A DNA stretch of 38,034 bases from Candidatus Woesebacteria bacterium RIFCSPLOWO2_01_FULL_44_24b (lineage in GTDB: Bacteria > Patescibacteriota > Microgenomatia > UBA8517): assembly GCA_001793235.1 (NCBI GenBank), contig MGHM01000022.1, positions 11,414-49,447 of the forward strand, written 5' to 3'. The notes beneath the pieces are model-generated. The model searched no databases. It was not told the origin of the DNA and saw only the letters and a program-made list of their open reading frames with translations. Made by a program: the position numbers and the translations under genes. Below are positions 1-7,327 of this stretch, piece by piece (positions within the stretch are counted from its first letter, which is position 1; each line of letters starts with the position of its first letter).

Positions 1-378
1 ATGCACGGCCCGATACCAACAACCAGATCGCTTGGATTTGTGCCATGTTCTTTTTGCATTTTAAACACCGTCTTCCCGGCAATTTTTTTCAGGGTCCCCC
101 GCCAGCCAGCATGAGCTATTCCGATTGCAGTATTTTTAGGGTCAAAAAAACAAAATCGGCACACAATCTGCAACTTTTATCGCCAGCCCAATATTGGCTT
201 TATCGGTAATCATCGCATCGGCTTCAAAACCTGTAACATCTTTATTTTGTACAACCAATACATTGTCACCGTGAACCTGCTTAACCGTTACAAAATTTTC
301 AAGGTCAATTTTGCTACTCCTCGTACTAACGAAGTGTTTTACTTGAGGAAATTTGGAGAGGTTGTCAAAATGAAGCAT
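1..378 (-). CDS. YfiH/PgeF-type laccase-domain protein, partial and frameshifted
   Basis: N-terminal part of a multicopper-oxidoreductase-like (laccase domain) protein, the family that includes the purine nucleoside phosphorylase/peptidoglycan-editing factor YfiH/PgeF. Seen: the family signatures VKQVHGDNV and ADCVPILFF, the Cys of which is a metal ligand in the family. The frame then hits TGA at 142-144. One frame over, the protein continues DPKNTAIGIAHAGWRGT and VVGIGPC, both strong family motifs (HAGWRG carries a metal His), up to the left edge. The break is a run of seven A (144-150, plus strand) where six would keep the frame. The N-terminus is shorter than usual: the segment between VSTR and QVHG is compressed. 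It starts 5 bases after the upstream gene stops. Family assignment is secure; whether the shift is a real mutation, recoding or a sequence error is open. Confidence 0.85.
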
Positions 379-383
379 AAGCC

Positions 384-1949
384 TTATGCTGCTTCTTCAG
401 CCTCGCCTGCACCTTGGTAAAGAGGGCTCTGCGAGATAACATATGGTGGTATGTACTCTCGCTTGCCGGCTTCTGGTATATTCGCTCTAAGGCCAAACTT
501 GGTCAGCAAGTCCCTTCCGCTAGGATATAAATCCGCATCTGTATAGCCCAGACCATGCATGAAAGCAGACCAGGAACCTGTATTTTGAGTAAAAACTTTA
601 GGCTCCCAATAAATTATTCCAGTCCCTTCCTCCAGTCCTACTTCAAATCTTCTTTCCTGCAGAACCCTCAACACCTCTTCAACCCTTGAAGGGTCTAAAG
701 TTTCCTGTGTACCTTCTTGTGCTTCAGCCTGCACCGGCTGTTGCTCCCCAGCATCTTCTGATGTTTGCACTGTTTCTTGTGTTGGTTGGTTTTGACGCGC
801 AGCTTCCATACTCTCAACTATTTGGTCCACCTGATGAAGTGAATGATCACTGCCTGCCCATGGATTTGGGACTTCCTGTGTTGTTGGAGGATTTCCAGCG
901 TTACCCGATGTATCTTCTACCTGTGATTGCTTGCTTCCATTGGCCACTGGGCTAATAACGAGCGATGCACCTAATCCCACCATTGCTGCACCCCTACCGG
1001 CAAGTCCTACTTTTCTCTTTGTACTGGGGCTTATTTCTATGTGAGGGGGCTTAATATTTTTCAACACACCGTTTACCATAGATCTTGGAGATATCTTAAC
1101 TCTGCTTCTAATATCTTCTATATCTTGTCTTATTTCACTATAAGTTGACCTCAGTCTTTCTTTAATAACCTGCAATTTAGAAGGCTCTAATTCAAAATCT
1201 TCTTCACTAAAATCCGAATCAGTTATATCATCTGCTATGATCCCATCAACATGTTGCGTAATCTGCTCTTTATTAACTTCATTCTTCAAGTTATCAAAAA
1301 GTTGTTCCATAGAAACTCCCCGTTGTTTACAAGCATTTGGAAGAATATTTCTAAATTTCAATTCCCTGGCATTCTCAGGAGGAAGATTATTTAAATAGTT
1401 AATATATAAGTCTGCAACTTTATTCTCAACCTCGATATTATCACCAATTTTCTCCTTCACCGCTACTATAGATGCTGCCATGGCATATCCCGTAGTACTT
1501 CTACCACCAATTTTCTCTTTAGCGAGACTCATCACTGCGTTCCATTTTGAATTTGAAGCATGAAGCTCCTCTGCCTCAACACTGCCGGACTCAACTTTAC
1601 TCAACCACTCCTTGGCCCTTTGAGCTTTCATTTTCCCTCCAAAGGTGCGGTCCATTGTTTTAAAAAAGTCCGAATTTTTTGTTTCATCGTCAATTTGTGA
1701 AAATGCAGAGTCTACCGAATCCTCAAGAAAGTCCGCATTGACCAAATCTCCCTCTCTTGACCCCGTTACTTTTTCCCAATTGTGCAAGATTATCTTCCTT
1801 TCCTCCTGTTTATATCTTTCTCTTTCATCTTCATAGGCAAATGATGTTTTAGGTTCTGCTGGAACAATAAACGAATAGTCACTTTCAGGGCTCGAGATTA
1901 CCTTTGTGGGTATTTCAACTGTTATACCTGGTTGTGTTAATTGTTCCAT
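384..1949 (-). CDS. Hypothetical protein with one central membrane segment
   Basis: 521 aa, not recognised. The N-terminal 310 residues are acidic, helical and soluble-looking, with a predicted coiled-coil-like stretch near 255-285. A Gly/Ala-rich hydrophobic segment lies at about 314-336, preceded by basic residues (KRK). A low-complexity Gln/Pro/Thr/Glu-rich linker follows (about 338-410), then a small C-terminal domain (about 420-521) rich in Trp, Tyr and Phe. The layout resembles a cytoplasmic domain joined by one membrane pass and a flexible linker to an exported domain, but no function is supported. Its ATG overlaps the stop of the upstream 107-aa gene by one base (TAATG), so the two are probably translationally coupled and work together. 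Confidence 0.8.
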   Translation of the reverse strand: MEQLTQPGITVEIPTKVISSPESDYSFIVPAEPKTSFAYEDERERYKQEERKIILHNWEKVTGSREGDLVNADFLEDSVDSAFSQIDDETKNSDFFKTMDRTFGGKMKAQRAKEWLSKVESGSVEAEELHASNSKWNAVMSLAKEKIGGRSTTGYAMAASIVAVKEKIGDNIEVENKVADLYINYLNNLPPENARELKFRNILPNACKQRGVSMEQLFDNLKNEVNKEQITQHVDGIIADDITDSDFSEEDFELEPSKLQVIKERLRSTYSEIRQDIEDIRSRVKISPRSMVNGVLKNIKPPHIEISPSTKRKVGLAGRGAAMVGLGASLVISPVANGSKQSQVEDTSGNAGNPPTTQEVPNPWAGSDHSLHQVDQIVESMEAARQNQPTQETVQTSEDAGEQQPVQAEAQEGTQETLDPSRVEEVLRVLQERRFEVGLEEGTGIIYWEPKVFTQNTGSWSAFMHGLGYTDADLYPSGRDLLTKFGLRANIPEAGKREYIPPYVISQSPLYQGAGEAEEAA

Positions 1950-2272
1950 TATTTTTTGTTTTTATGCTTCTTTAAACTATCCAAAAGCAACTGATCAACA
2001 AAATATTTAAGTCTGGCTTCAAGCCTGAGCTTGGCCATCGGCACTCCTTCCAATACTTCCAAAAACGCGTTTTTTGGGTCTTCAGCATCCAACTTCTTGT
2101 TCAACCTGTCCATTTCATCCTTAGATACATTTTGCCCCACAAACACAATCATTTCATTGAGGCAAAAAGAATAAACTTTGTCATAAATCTTATCGTCTTC
2201 CTCTTTTGGCCTTTTGTCCTCAAAAAGCTGAAAACGCTTTTTTATGTGCTCATCCAAATTAAACTTTGCCAT
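1949..2272 (-). CDS. Hypothetical small helical protein
   Basis: 107 aa from the chosen start (MAKFNLDEH). Not recognised; charged, mostly helical, no membrane segment, lysine-rich C-terminus. A longer reading from 2308 is possible, but its extra residues (MINAFFAIISIS) would run through a TATAAT box at 2283-2288, so the ATG at 2272, 10 bases after that box, is preferred. It is the first gene of a two-gene unit; its stop overlaps the start of the 521-aa membrane protein by one base. The weak hydrophobic leader in the longer form should not be taken as a signal peptide. Confidence 0.7.
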   Translation of the reverse strand: MAKFNLDEHIKKRFQLFEDKRPKEEDDKIYDKVYSFCLNEMIVFVGQNVSKDEMDRLNKKLDAEDPKNAFLEVLEGVPMAKLRLEARLKYFVDQLLLDSLKKHKNKK

Positions 2273-2282
2273 TGATATAGAT

Positions 2283-2288
2283 ATTATA
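2283..2288 (-). promoter_or_regulatory. -10 box of the 107-aa/521-aa gene pair
   Basis: Perfect TATAAT on the minus strand, 10 bases before the ATG at 2272. Upstream is a T-rich stretch without a clear TTGACA. The spacing predicts a leaderless or nearly leaderless transcript. Confidence 0.6.
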
Positions 2289-2315
2289 GCAAAAAAAGCA
2301 TTAATCAAAAAAAAG

Positions 2316-2519
2316 TCACACCTTAATTTTTGACTGCTTAATAATAGACCATAAAGTTTTTCTTTTAAGATCTTTATTGTGTACAGGAACGGTCACTCTA
2401 ACCTTCAATGAAGCATTATACAAATGCAGATGGCTTCCAACTTGCCTGAGCTCAACGTAACCATTCTTTTTTAGAAGTTTTATGAGTTGGCGCGGCTTCA
2501 GGGCCTTAACCTTAGGCAT
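2316..2519 (-). CDS. hicA: HicA-family mRNA interferase toxin
   Basis: 67 aa, the usual length for HicA, a small double-stranded-RNA-binding-fold toxin that cleaves mRNA. Seen: the N-terminal KPRQLIKLLKKNGY helix and the GSHLHLY segment, whose first His (residue 30) sits at the catalytic position of the family, followed by the basic VPVHNKDLKRKTLWSIIKQ end. It overlaps the upstream hicB by 8 bases, so the two are coupled. The order here is hicB then hicA, the reverse of the more common arrangement. Assignment is confident; toxicity is inferred from the family. Confidence 0.93.
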   Translation of the reverse strand: MPKVKALKPRQLIKLLKKNGYVELRQVGSHLHLYNASLKVRVTVPVHNKDLKRKTLWSIIKQSKIKV

Positions 2520-2781
2520 GAATAAATTTATCTGAAACGCTCACATCAATTGGAGAAGCAAAACTGTTGTTATCCGGTTCTGGAATTTCCTCTCCTGCTT
2601 CTTTGAGAACTTCTAAATACCCTACAATTGCATCTTTAACCATTCGAGTGGCTTCCTCAAACGTGTCACCTTCGGTCACGAGTCCCGGTAACTTAGGAAC
2701 AGTCACGGTAAAACCACCCTCATCCGCAGGGTCAAAAATTGCATTATATCTCAAAATATTTTTAGTTTTCTTGCTAGCCAT
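2512..2781 (-). CDS. hicB: HicB-family antitoxin
   Basis: 89 aa from MASKKTKN. HicB antitoxins have a degraded RNase-H-like fold that binds HicA. Seen: FDPADEGGFTVTVPKLPGLVTEGDTFEEA, the family's core (a beta hairpin, the VPxLPGLVTEGDTxEEA motif and a following helix LVKDAIVGYLE). There is no obvious extra DNA-binding domain at the C-terminus, which ends soon after the core, so autoregulation would need another route. The ATG at 2781 is chosen because a TATAAT box ends 6 bases before it; the earlier in-frame ATGs at 2796 and 2787 lie beyond or inside that box. Confidence 0.92.
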   Translation of the reverse strand: MASKKTKNILRYNAIFDPADEGGFTVTVPKLPGLVTEGDTFEEATRMVKDAIVGYLEVLKEAGEEIPEPDNNSFASPIDVSVSDKFIHA

Positions 2782-2787
2782 ACACAT

Positions 2788-2793
2788 ATTATA
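2788..2793 (-). promoter_or_regulatory. -10 box of hicBA
   Basis: TATAAT, 6 bases before the hicB ATG, which implies a leaderless hicBA mRNA. A TTGACA lies upstream, but 22 bases away, too far for a standard -35. Confidence 0.65.
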
Positions 2794-2820
2794 CATGACT
2801 CTTCAATTTTCTTTATGTCA

Positions 2821-2870
2821 ATATTAGGAAATATCAGGAAACATCTGGCAGGATTAGGTATTATCTGGTA
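2821..2870 (+). repeat. Five tandem degenerate 10-bp repeats (putative operator)
   Basis: Five successive 10-mers fit nnATYWGGnA: ATATTAGGAA, ATATCAGGAA, ACATCTGGCA, GGATTAGGTA and TTATCTGGTA. Five positions (A3, T4, G7, G8, A10) are the same in all copies. The array lies between the divergent hicB and fic genes and overlaps the best -10 candidate of fic (TATTAT, 2859-2864). A period of one helical turn puts the conserved GG of each copy on the same face of the DNA, as expected for cooperative repressor binding. Confidence 0.7.
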
Positions 2871-2879
2871 AAGTGAAAT

Positions 2880-3851
2880 ATGTTGATTCCACCTCGCTAC
2901 AGGCTAATTCCGGAAATCACCCAATTGCTCTCCTCAATCGAGGCAAGCCGGGAAGTTATTGAGGCAATTGCCATCCCGCCGGAAATTGAAAACAATATCA
3001 GGAGAAAGTCCACTCTCAAAAGCGCGCTCTTTTCCGCCCGGGTTGAGGGGAATCCCCTAACCCTTGATGAGCTTGCCCGCTCCTCGGAAACTCAAAAAAA
3101 ACTTGAAGTCATGAACATCCTGAAAGCGATGAACTTTATTAACGAACAGCCGGGCCGTGATGTTACTTCAAAAGACATATTGAAACTTCACGAAATTGCA
3201 ATGAAGGGCTTGACTGAGAGCGGAGCATTTCGCACCAACATGGAGGCAATTTTTAATGCTGCGGGAATTGCCGTTTACATGCCCCCACCCCCAAAGCAAA
3301 TCCCGGCGCTCATTACACGATTAATTAAATATATTAATTCTGACCGAGAAAAGCTTACTCCGGTCAAAGCAGTACTCGCCCATTTTACTTTTGAGAAAAT
3401 CCACCCTTTTTTAGATGGCTCGGGCCGTGTCGGAAGATTACTTATGCAAAAAATTCTAATTCAAGGCGGCTATGGGATGAAGGGGCTTCTGAGCTTGGAA
3501 GAGTATATTGATGAGCACAGAAGCGAATACTACAGAATGCTCGAGGAGCCCGAAAAAGACGCAACCGACTATTTGGTGTTTATGCTCACAGCAATCGACG
3601 AGACCGGGAAAAAAGCTCGAGAGTTAGTCATGCAAAAACAGGAAGCCGAAGTAACCGATTATCTTCTTCCCCGCCGCGCCGAGATTTATAACATTATAAA
3701 AGACCACAAACTGGTGCAGTTTGATTTACTCAGAAGAAGATTCGCAAAGGTCAACGAAAGAACTTTGAGATACGATCTCAAAAAACTGGCAGATCAAGGG
3801 TTAATTAGAAAAAGAGGTGCTACGCGTGGGGTTTACTATGAAGTAGTTTAA
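2880..3851 (+). CDS. Fic-domain AMPylase-like protein with C-terminal winged helix
   Basis: 323 aa. Fic proteins transfer AMP (or other phosphate-containing groups) onto target proteins. Seen: an N-terminal inhibitory helix motif SARVEGN (52-58), matching the (S/T)xxxE(G/N) autoinhibition signature with Glu56; the Fic core with HPFLDGSGRVGR (175-186), where the usual Asn of DGNGR is Ser; and a C-terminal winged-helix domain (about 255-323, with RRRFAKVNERTLRYDLKKLADQGL). This is the typical autoinhibited class II layout. The winged helix could bind the repeats just upstream. The gene faces hicBA and its stop overlaps the stop of the convergent VTT gene. The target is unknown. Confidence 0.92.
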   Translation: MLIPPRYRLIPEITQLLSSIEASREVIEAIAIPPEIENNIRRKSTLKSALFSARVEGNPLTLDELARSSETQKKLEVMNILKAMNFINEQPGRDVTSKDILKLHEIAMKGLTESGAFRTNMEAIFNAAGIAVYMPPPPKQIPALITRLIKYINSDREKLTPVKAVLAHFTFEKIHPFLDGSGRVGRLLMQKILIQGGYGMKGLLSLEEYIDEHRSEYYRMLEEPEKDATDYLVFMLTAIDETGKKARELVMQKQEAEVTDYLLPRRAEIYNIIKDHKLVQFDLLRRRFAKVNERTLRYDLKKLADQGLIRKRGATRGVYYEVV

Positions 3852-4525
3852 CTTCTTTTCTTGCGTTTTAATTTGTGATGCTTATGGAAGATTTCCCAAA
3901 GTACTGTGCCAATTAGTATCACCGCTCCATAAATCCCCATCATTGTCAAAAACGACTTAATATTTTCAAGCCCGCCAATTTTTTGAATTATAACCATCAT
4001 AAATATGATCCAAATGAACGAGGAGACACTTGTGATCACTATGTAAGTTCTAAATGTAAGTTTCGATAACCCTGCAATATAGGAAACTGCATCAAAATAA
4101 TTGTTACCAAATAGCCTTATTAATAAGAAAGTCTTAGTATTATTGACGTGTATCAAGTGTTCAATTTCTGTAAATACTTTTTTACCCATCATTTTTATCA
4201 CTAAAGGTCGTCCGAAGTGTCGGGCCAGCAAGAAACTAATTGAAGCTCCAACAAGAATTCCTACTAAGGACAAAAATACTGCTGTCCAAAAGCCGTAAAG
4301 CAATAATGCCACAGGCCAAACAGGAACTATCGGCAGAGTTATTATTACAGTAGATAAAACTGTATATCCAATATACACCGCCATGCCTAATAATTGGTGC
4401 TCTTTAAGAAGGGTTATTATTCGTTCATATCCTATCTGCTTGCCTGCATATCCAGTAGCGATAAGAAAAATTACAATCAAAGTAACAAATATATATTGTT
4501 TTAAATGAAGCCTCAACTGATGCAT
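3848..4525 (-). CDS. VTT/DedA-superfamily (TVP38/TMEM64-like) membrane protein
   Basis: 225 aa integral membrane protein with a VTT (SNARE-associated Golgi) domain; members are linked to lipid scrambling or undecaprenyl-phosphate and membrane homeostasis. Seen: an N-terminal membrane segment (about 10-28), the re-entrant region (about 45-105) ending in the ISFLLARHFGRP motif, then FGNNYFDAVSYIAGLSKLTFRTYI, the family's F...D...YxxGL element, and two more C-terminal membrane helices. The C-terminus is strongly basic (KHHKLKRKKRS). It is divergent from the M14-like gene and appears to share a symmetric -10 box with it. It is a distant relative of the second VTT protein at 6239-6940. Confidence 0.88.
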   Translation of the reverse strand: MHQLRLHLKQYIFVTLIVIFLIATGYAGKQIGYERIITLLKEHQLLGMAVYIGYTVLSTVIITLPIVPVWPVALLLYGFWTAVFLSLVGILVGASISFLLARHFGRPLVIKMMGKKVFTEIEHLIHVNNTKTFLLIRLFGNNYFDAVSYIAGLSKLTFRTYIVITSVSSFIWIIFMMVIIQKIGGLENIKSFLTMMGIYGAVILIGTVLWEIFHKHHKLKRKKRS

Positions 4526-4532
4526 CTAATTA

Positions 4533-4540
4533 AGTATACT
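4533..4540. promoter_or_regulatory. Shared palindromic -10 box for divergent genes
   Basis: AGTATACT is a perfect palindrome that reads TATACT on each strand. On the minus strand the box ends 7 bases before the VTT ATG (4525); on the plus strand it ends 9 bases before the M14-like ATG (4550). Both spacings suit leaderless initiation. No convincing -35 is seen on either side. Confidence 0.55.
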
Positions 4541-4549
4541 ATGTTTACT

Positions 4550-5437
4550 ATGAATTTCTTTCTGTATGTACTACTTTTTCCTTTTTGGCTCGTTGTAACT
4601 TTATGGACAATCGCAACTCACAAGGGAAGGCCATGGAATTTCATATGTGAAGTAAAAAGATTTACTAAATTTTACGCTAATAAAAAACAGGCAGATACCA
4701 CAATCCTGTTCCCTGAAAAAAACACAGAAAGACCTGATACTCAACTAATAAAGAAACAGTTGAGAGCATTTTCAAAAATATCAATTTTCGAAACTAATTA
4801 TGGAAATCCTAAAAGCTTTCGGAGAATATTAATTTTCACCGGAATCCATGGTAATGAATTTGCCTCGGTAACGGGGTTTTTTGGAATTAACAAACTATTA
4901 AAACGATCAAATAAAAGTGTTCTACCAAATATTAAATTAACAAGTCCATTAAATATCTATGGTTACAAAAAAAATACTCGTTTTGATGAACTTGGTGAAG
5001 ATCTAAATCGAAATTTTGCAAAATCGTTAAATCCAAAGATAAAGCTACAACGCAATTTGATTGATAATTTTAAGCCAACTTTGGTTGTCAGTTTCCATGA
5101 AGGTCCCGTAAATAACTTTCTTCTCATATCTGAACCAAATACTCAGGTACAATTTACCAACAAGTTTTTGCGACTTACAAAACAACAAGGCATAATTCTG
5201 GACCCTTTCTCCTACCTCAAATATCCTCTTAAAACTTCAGGTTTATGGCAAAAAGGAATTTTTTGTGAAGTGTTACAAAGAATCGGAAGTCTCAGCTCTT
5301 TGGGAATGTACTGCCAGAATAAGGGCATCAAGTGCATAACTCTTGAAACAAATTGGAATCTAAGTCTAAAGGAACGAGAAAAAATGCAAATTTTCATCCT
5401 AGAAGCTATTTTAGATCAAAAAATCCTGATAAATTAA
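4550..5437 (+). CDS. M14-like zinc carboxypeptidase/deacylase, membrane-anchored
   Basis: 295 aa from MNFFLYVLL. It is a divergent member of the M14 metallopeptidase/succinylglutamate-desuccinylase-like superfamily, which removes a C-terminal residue or an acyl group. Seen: an N-terminal hydrophobic segment (about 2-20), the zinc motif GIHGNEF (H100, E103), GEDLNRNF with the substrate-binding Asn153-Arg154, the third zinc ligand in SFHEGP (H183), and a likely catalytic Glu266 in LETNWN. Earlier ATGs (4505, 4541) lie before or against the -10 box at 4535-4540, and the 4505 start would overlap the divergent VTT gene, so 4550 is preferred. An alpha/beta hydrolase follows after 15 bases. The substrate is unknown; peptidoglycan or an envelope peptide is a guess. 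Confidence 0.8.
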   Translation: MNFFLYVLLFPFWLVVTLWTIATHKGRPWNFICEVKRFTKFYANKKQADTTILFPEKNTERPDTQLIKKQLRAFSKISIFETNYGNPKSFRRILIFTGIHGNEFASVTGFFGINKLLKRSNKSVLPNIKLTSPLNIYGYKKNTRFDELGEDLNRNFAKSLNPKIKLQRNLIDNFKPTLVVSFHEGPVNNFLLISEPNTQVQFTNKFLRLTKQQGIILDPFSYLKYPLKTSGLWQKGIFCEVLQRIGSLSSLGMYCQNKGIKCITLETNWNLSLKEREKMQIFILEAILDQKILIN

Positions 5438-5452
5438 GTGTAGTATATATTT

Positions 5453-6229
5453 ATGCCAAAGGAAAACTTGGTTTTAGTACATTCGTTCCCTACCAACAGT
5501 ATTTTGCTTTCAGGGCTTATCCATTTTCTACAAGACCATTTTGAAGTTTACCCGGTAGACTTACCGGGGTTTATCTCAACCAACCCTCCTCTTAGGAGGA
5601 TATCATTAGACACTCTCTCTCACTCTCTACACAATCAAATAGAGAAATTGGAACTACCGCATTATATCGTCGCCGGAATATCCTTTGGTTTTTGGGTAGC
5701 TACAAATTCCAAATTATCACGAGCTTGTCGCGGCATAATAGCTATTGAGCCATATATCGATGTGCGGTGCTTAAACAAACAAAGAATAAGCTTAAGCAAA
5801 AGATTTTTTTATAATGCAATTACTAGACTTATTCTTTTCCTTCATCTTGAGCATGTTATTTGGAACAGCAGACTATGGAAGCACCACTACCTTGGTTTAA
5901 GTGGATATAAAGCCAGAAGAAGCAAGCTAATTCACAGAGAAATTGACCCGCGGACCTTTTTTGCAGTGGCTAATTTGCTGTTAGCAAATCATACTAAATG
6001 CACACTTCACCAACTTCCTCATGTGTTAATTATTAATCCCGAGGATTTAACTTTAGACACAAATTATATTACCAATTATTTCAAAAATCATAGCTGGCAA
6101 ACTCTGATTTTAAAAAACAAAATCGGCCACTATCCACGAAAAGTCACCAAACAGTACTTTCAAAAGAAAATTAGTAAAAACGATATAGAAAGAATTTATC
6201 ATTTTTTTAACTCACATTCTAAAGGTTAA
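5453..6229 (+). CDS. Alpha/beta-hydrolase fold protein
   Basis: 258 aa. Seen: the oxyanion strand LVHSFPTNS (the family's usual HG is HS here), the nucleophile elbow GISFG with Ser77, a candidate acid Asp198 (INPEDL) and the terminal His226 (KIGHYP), so a full catalytic triad is present. A basic helical cap lies between about 105 and 165. Substrate unknown; esterase, lipase or amidase are all possible. A TAGTAT box (5441-5446) ends 6 bases before the ATG, so it may also be transcribed separately. It lies between an M14-like peptidase and a VTT membrane protein, which hints at an envelope or lipid role. Confidence 0.8.
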   Translation: MPKENLVLVHSFPTNSILLSGLIHFLQDHFEVYPVDLPGFISTNPPLRRISLDTLSHSLHNQIEKLELPHYIVAGISFGFWVATNSKLSRACRGIIAIEPYIDVRCLNKQRISLSKRFFYNAITRLILFLHLEHVIWNSRLWKHHYLGLSGYKARRSKLIHREIDPRTFFAVANLLLANHTKCTLHQLPHVLIINPEDLTLDTNYITNYFKNHSWQTLILKNKIGHYPRKVTKQYFQKKISKNDIERIYHFFNSHSKG

Positions 6230-6238
6230 GCTGCCTAC

Positions 6239-6940
6239 ATGAACTTTCATTCCTCAAAAAAGAAAAGATTGGTAAAATTAGTACTACTGATACTCTTCTT
6301 TTTGCTCCTTATTTCAACCCCTGCGTTATTTTTAAAGGAAGGGTTTAATAGCGATAATATTCGCAGCTTTGTAACCTCATTTGGGATACTTGCTCCAGTA
6401 GTTTTAATAGCAGTTATCAGCTCTACTAATGTTATTCCCCCATTGGCAGTCACCCCGTTTTGGATAGCAAGCATTATCCTTTTTGGTTCATGGATGGGGT
6501 TTATATATAGCTTTTTAGGAAACTTGGTTGGGAGCTCACTCAACTTTTATATTGCAGGAATTTGGGGAAGACCGGCTGTGGAGCGACTCGCTGGCAAAAG
6601 TGCTTTGACAAAAATTGACAAGTTACCAAATATCACCAAGCCCATGACTGTCTTTATTCTAAAATTGGTAGGCGGAGCTGCAACAGACTACATCTCATAC
6701 GGCTCAGGTTTGTCTAAAATAAAATTTAAGGGCTATTTACTTGCCTCCGGGTTATCGGTGCTACCAATGATGATAATTGGTTTTTCGCTGATAGCCAAAA
6801 TTACCCTGAATTCTGCGGTATCTACAGCCAGCGCCTTAGGAATTTTTTACTTGATTAACTATACTTCTACCTTACTTTTGGTCCCAACCTCAATGTATCT
6901 TCTTAGCAAAGAAAGAAAATTAATGCTTGAAGAAGCCTGA
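6239..6940 (+). CDS. VTT/DedA-superfamily membrane protein
   Basis: 233 aa with about five hydrophobic segments: 12-32 (VKLVLLILFFLLL), 50-85, 95-112, and two near the C-terminus. The central region has LGNLVGSSLNFYIAGIWGRPAVERL and DYISYGSGLSKIKFKGYLLASGL, which match the VTT-domain pattern (F..A...GR and the YxxGLSK element). It begins 9 bases after the hydrolase stop, in the same unit as the M14-like peptidase and hydrolase. It is the second VTT protein in 3 kb but clearly diverged from the first, so this is not a recent duplication. Function inferred only at superfamily level (membrane lipid or carrier-lipid handling). Confidence 0.82.
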   Translation: MNFHSSKKKRLVKLVLLILFFLLLISTPALFLKEGFNSDNIRSFVTSFGILAPVVLIAVISSTNVIPPLAVTPFWIASIILFGSWMGFIYSFLGNLVGSSLNFYIAGIWGRPAVERLAGKSALTKIDKLPNITKPMTVFILKLVGGAATDYISYGSGLSKIKFKGYLLASGLSVLPMMIIGFSLIAKITLNSAVSTASALGIFYLINYTSTLLLVPTSMYLLSKERKLMLEEA

Positions 6941-6943
6941 GGA

Positions 6944-7327
6944 CTATGTTTTTACTTGATTCTTTGGCTGAAGAATAAGTTGTATCTTCTCAATTAAACC
7001 CTTCATGGAAAGGTTACTTTTGACAACATAATCAGTGGCTCCAAGCTTCATTGCCCGGTCAATATCCGTTTTGTCCCCTGAGTTACTGGCAACAATTATG
7101 GGAGGATGGGGTTGAGCGCTTTTGCCGAGACTCTCCAGGAAATAAAAACCGTCTGCTTTGGCCATCTTGAGGTCTAAAATAACAACGGCCGGCGCAAAGT
7201 CTATAAGCTCCCTTAAGGCTTCCTCACCGTCGGCAACAAGTTTTACTTCATAGCCCGCACTGGTGAGCTTTGTTTTGTAAGCCTCCCCGAGAAATTTGTC
7301 ATCTTCCGCAACTAAGACTTTGGCCAT
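6944..7327 (-). CDS. Single-domain response regulator (receiver) 3
   Basis: 127 aa, only a CheY-like receiver domain. Seen: the acidic pocket (AEDDK, residues 7-11), the phospho-acceptor Asp in VVILDLKMAKADG (about 51), the switch Ser in IIVASNSGD and the conserved Lys in DYVVKSN. All catalytic positions are present, so it should accept phosphate. There is no output domain. It is last of three receiver genes and overlaps the previous one by 16 bases. Probable phosphodonor: the PAS histidine kinase at 8754-10229. Confidence 0.92.
   Translation of the reverse strand: MAKVLVAEDDKFLGEAYKTKLTSAGYEVKLVADGEEALRELIDFAPAVVILDLKMAKADGFYFLESLGKSAQPHPPIIVASNSGDKTDIDRAMKLGATDYVVKSNLSMKGLIEKIQLILQPKNQVKT

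Noticed and set aside
374..390. Near-perfect inverted repeat AGCATAAG/CTTATGCT as terminator
   Set aside because: Only one base separates the arms and there is no T-run; it spans a stop and a start codon, so it is more likely chance or a coupling feature.
2821..2870. Possible CRISPR-like array
   Set aside because: The 10-bp units are contiguous with no spacers and no cas genes are present; read as operator-like repeats instead.
6239..6940. Tandem duplication of the VTT gene at 3848-4525
   Set aside because: The two proteins share only the superfamily pattern and lie on opposite strands, so recent duplication is not supported.
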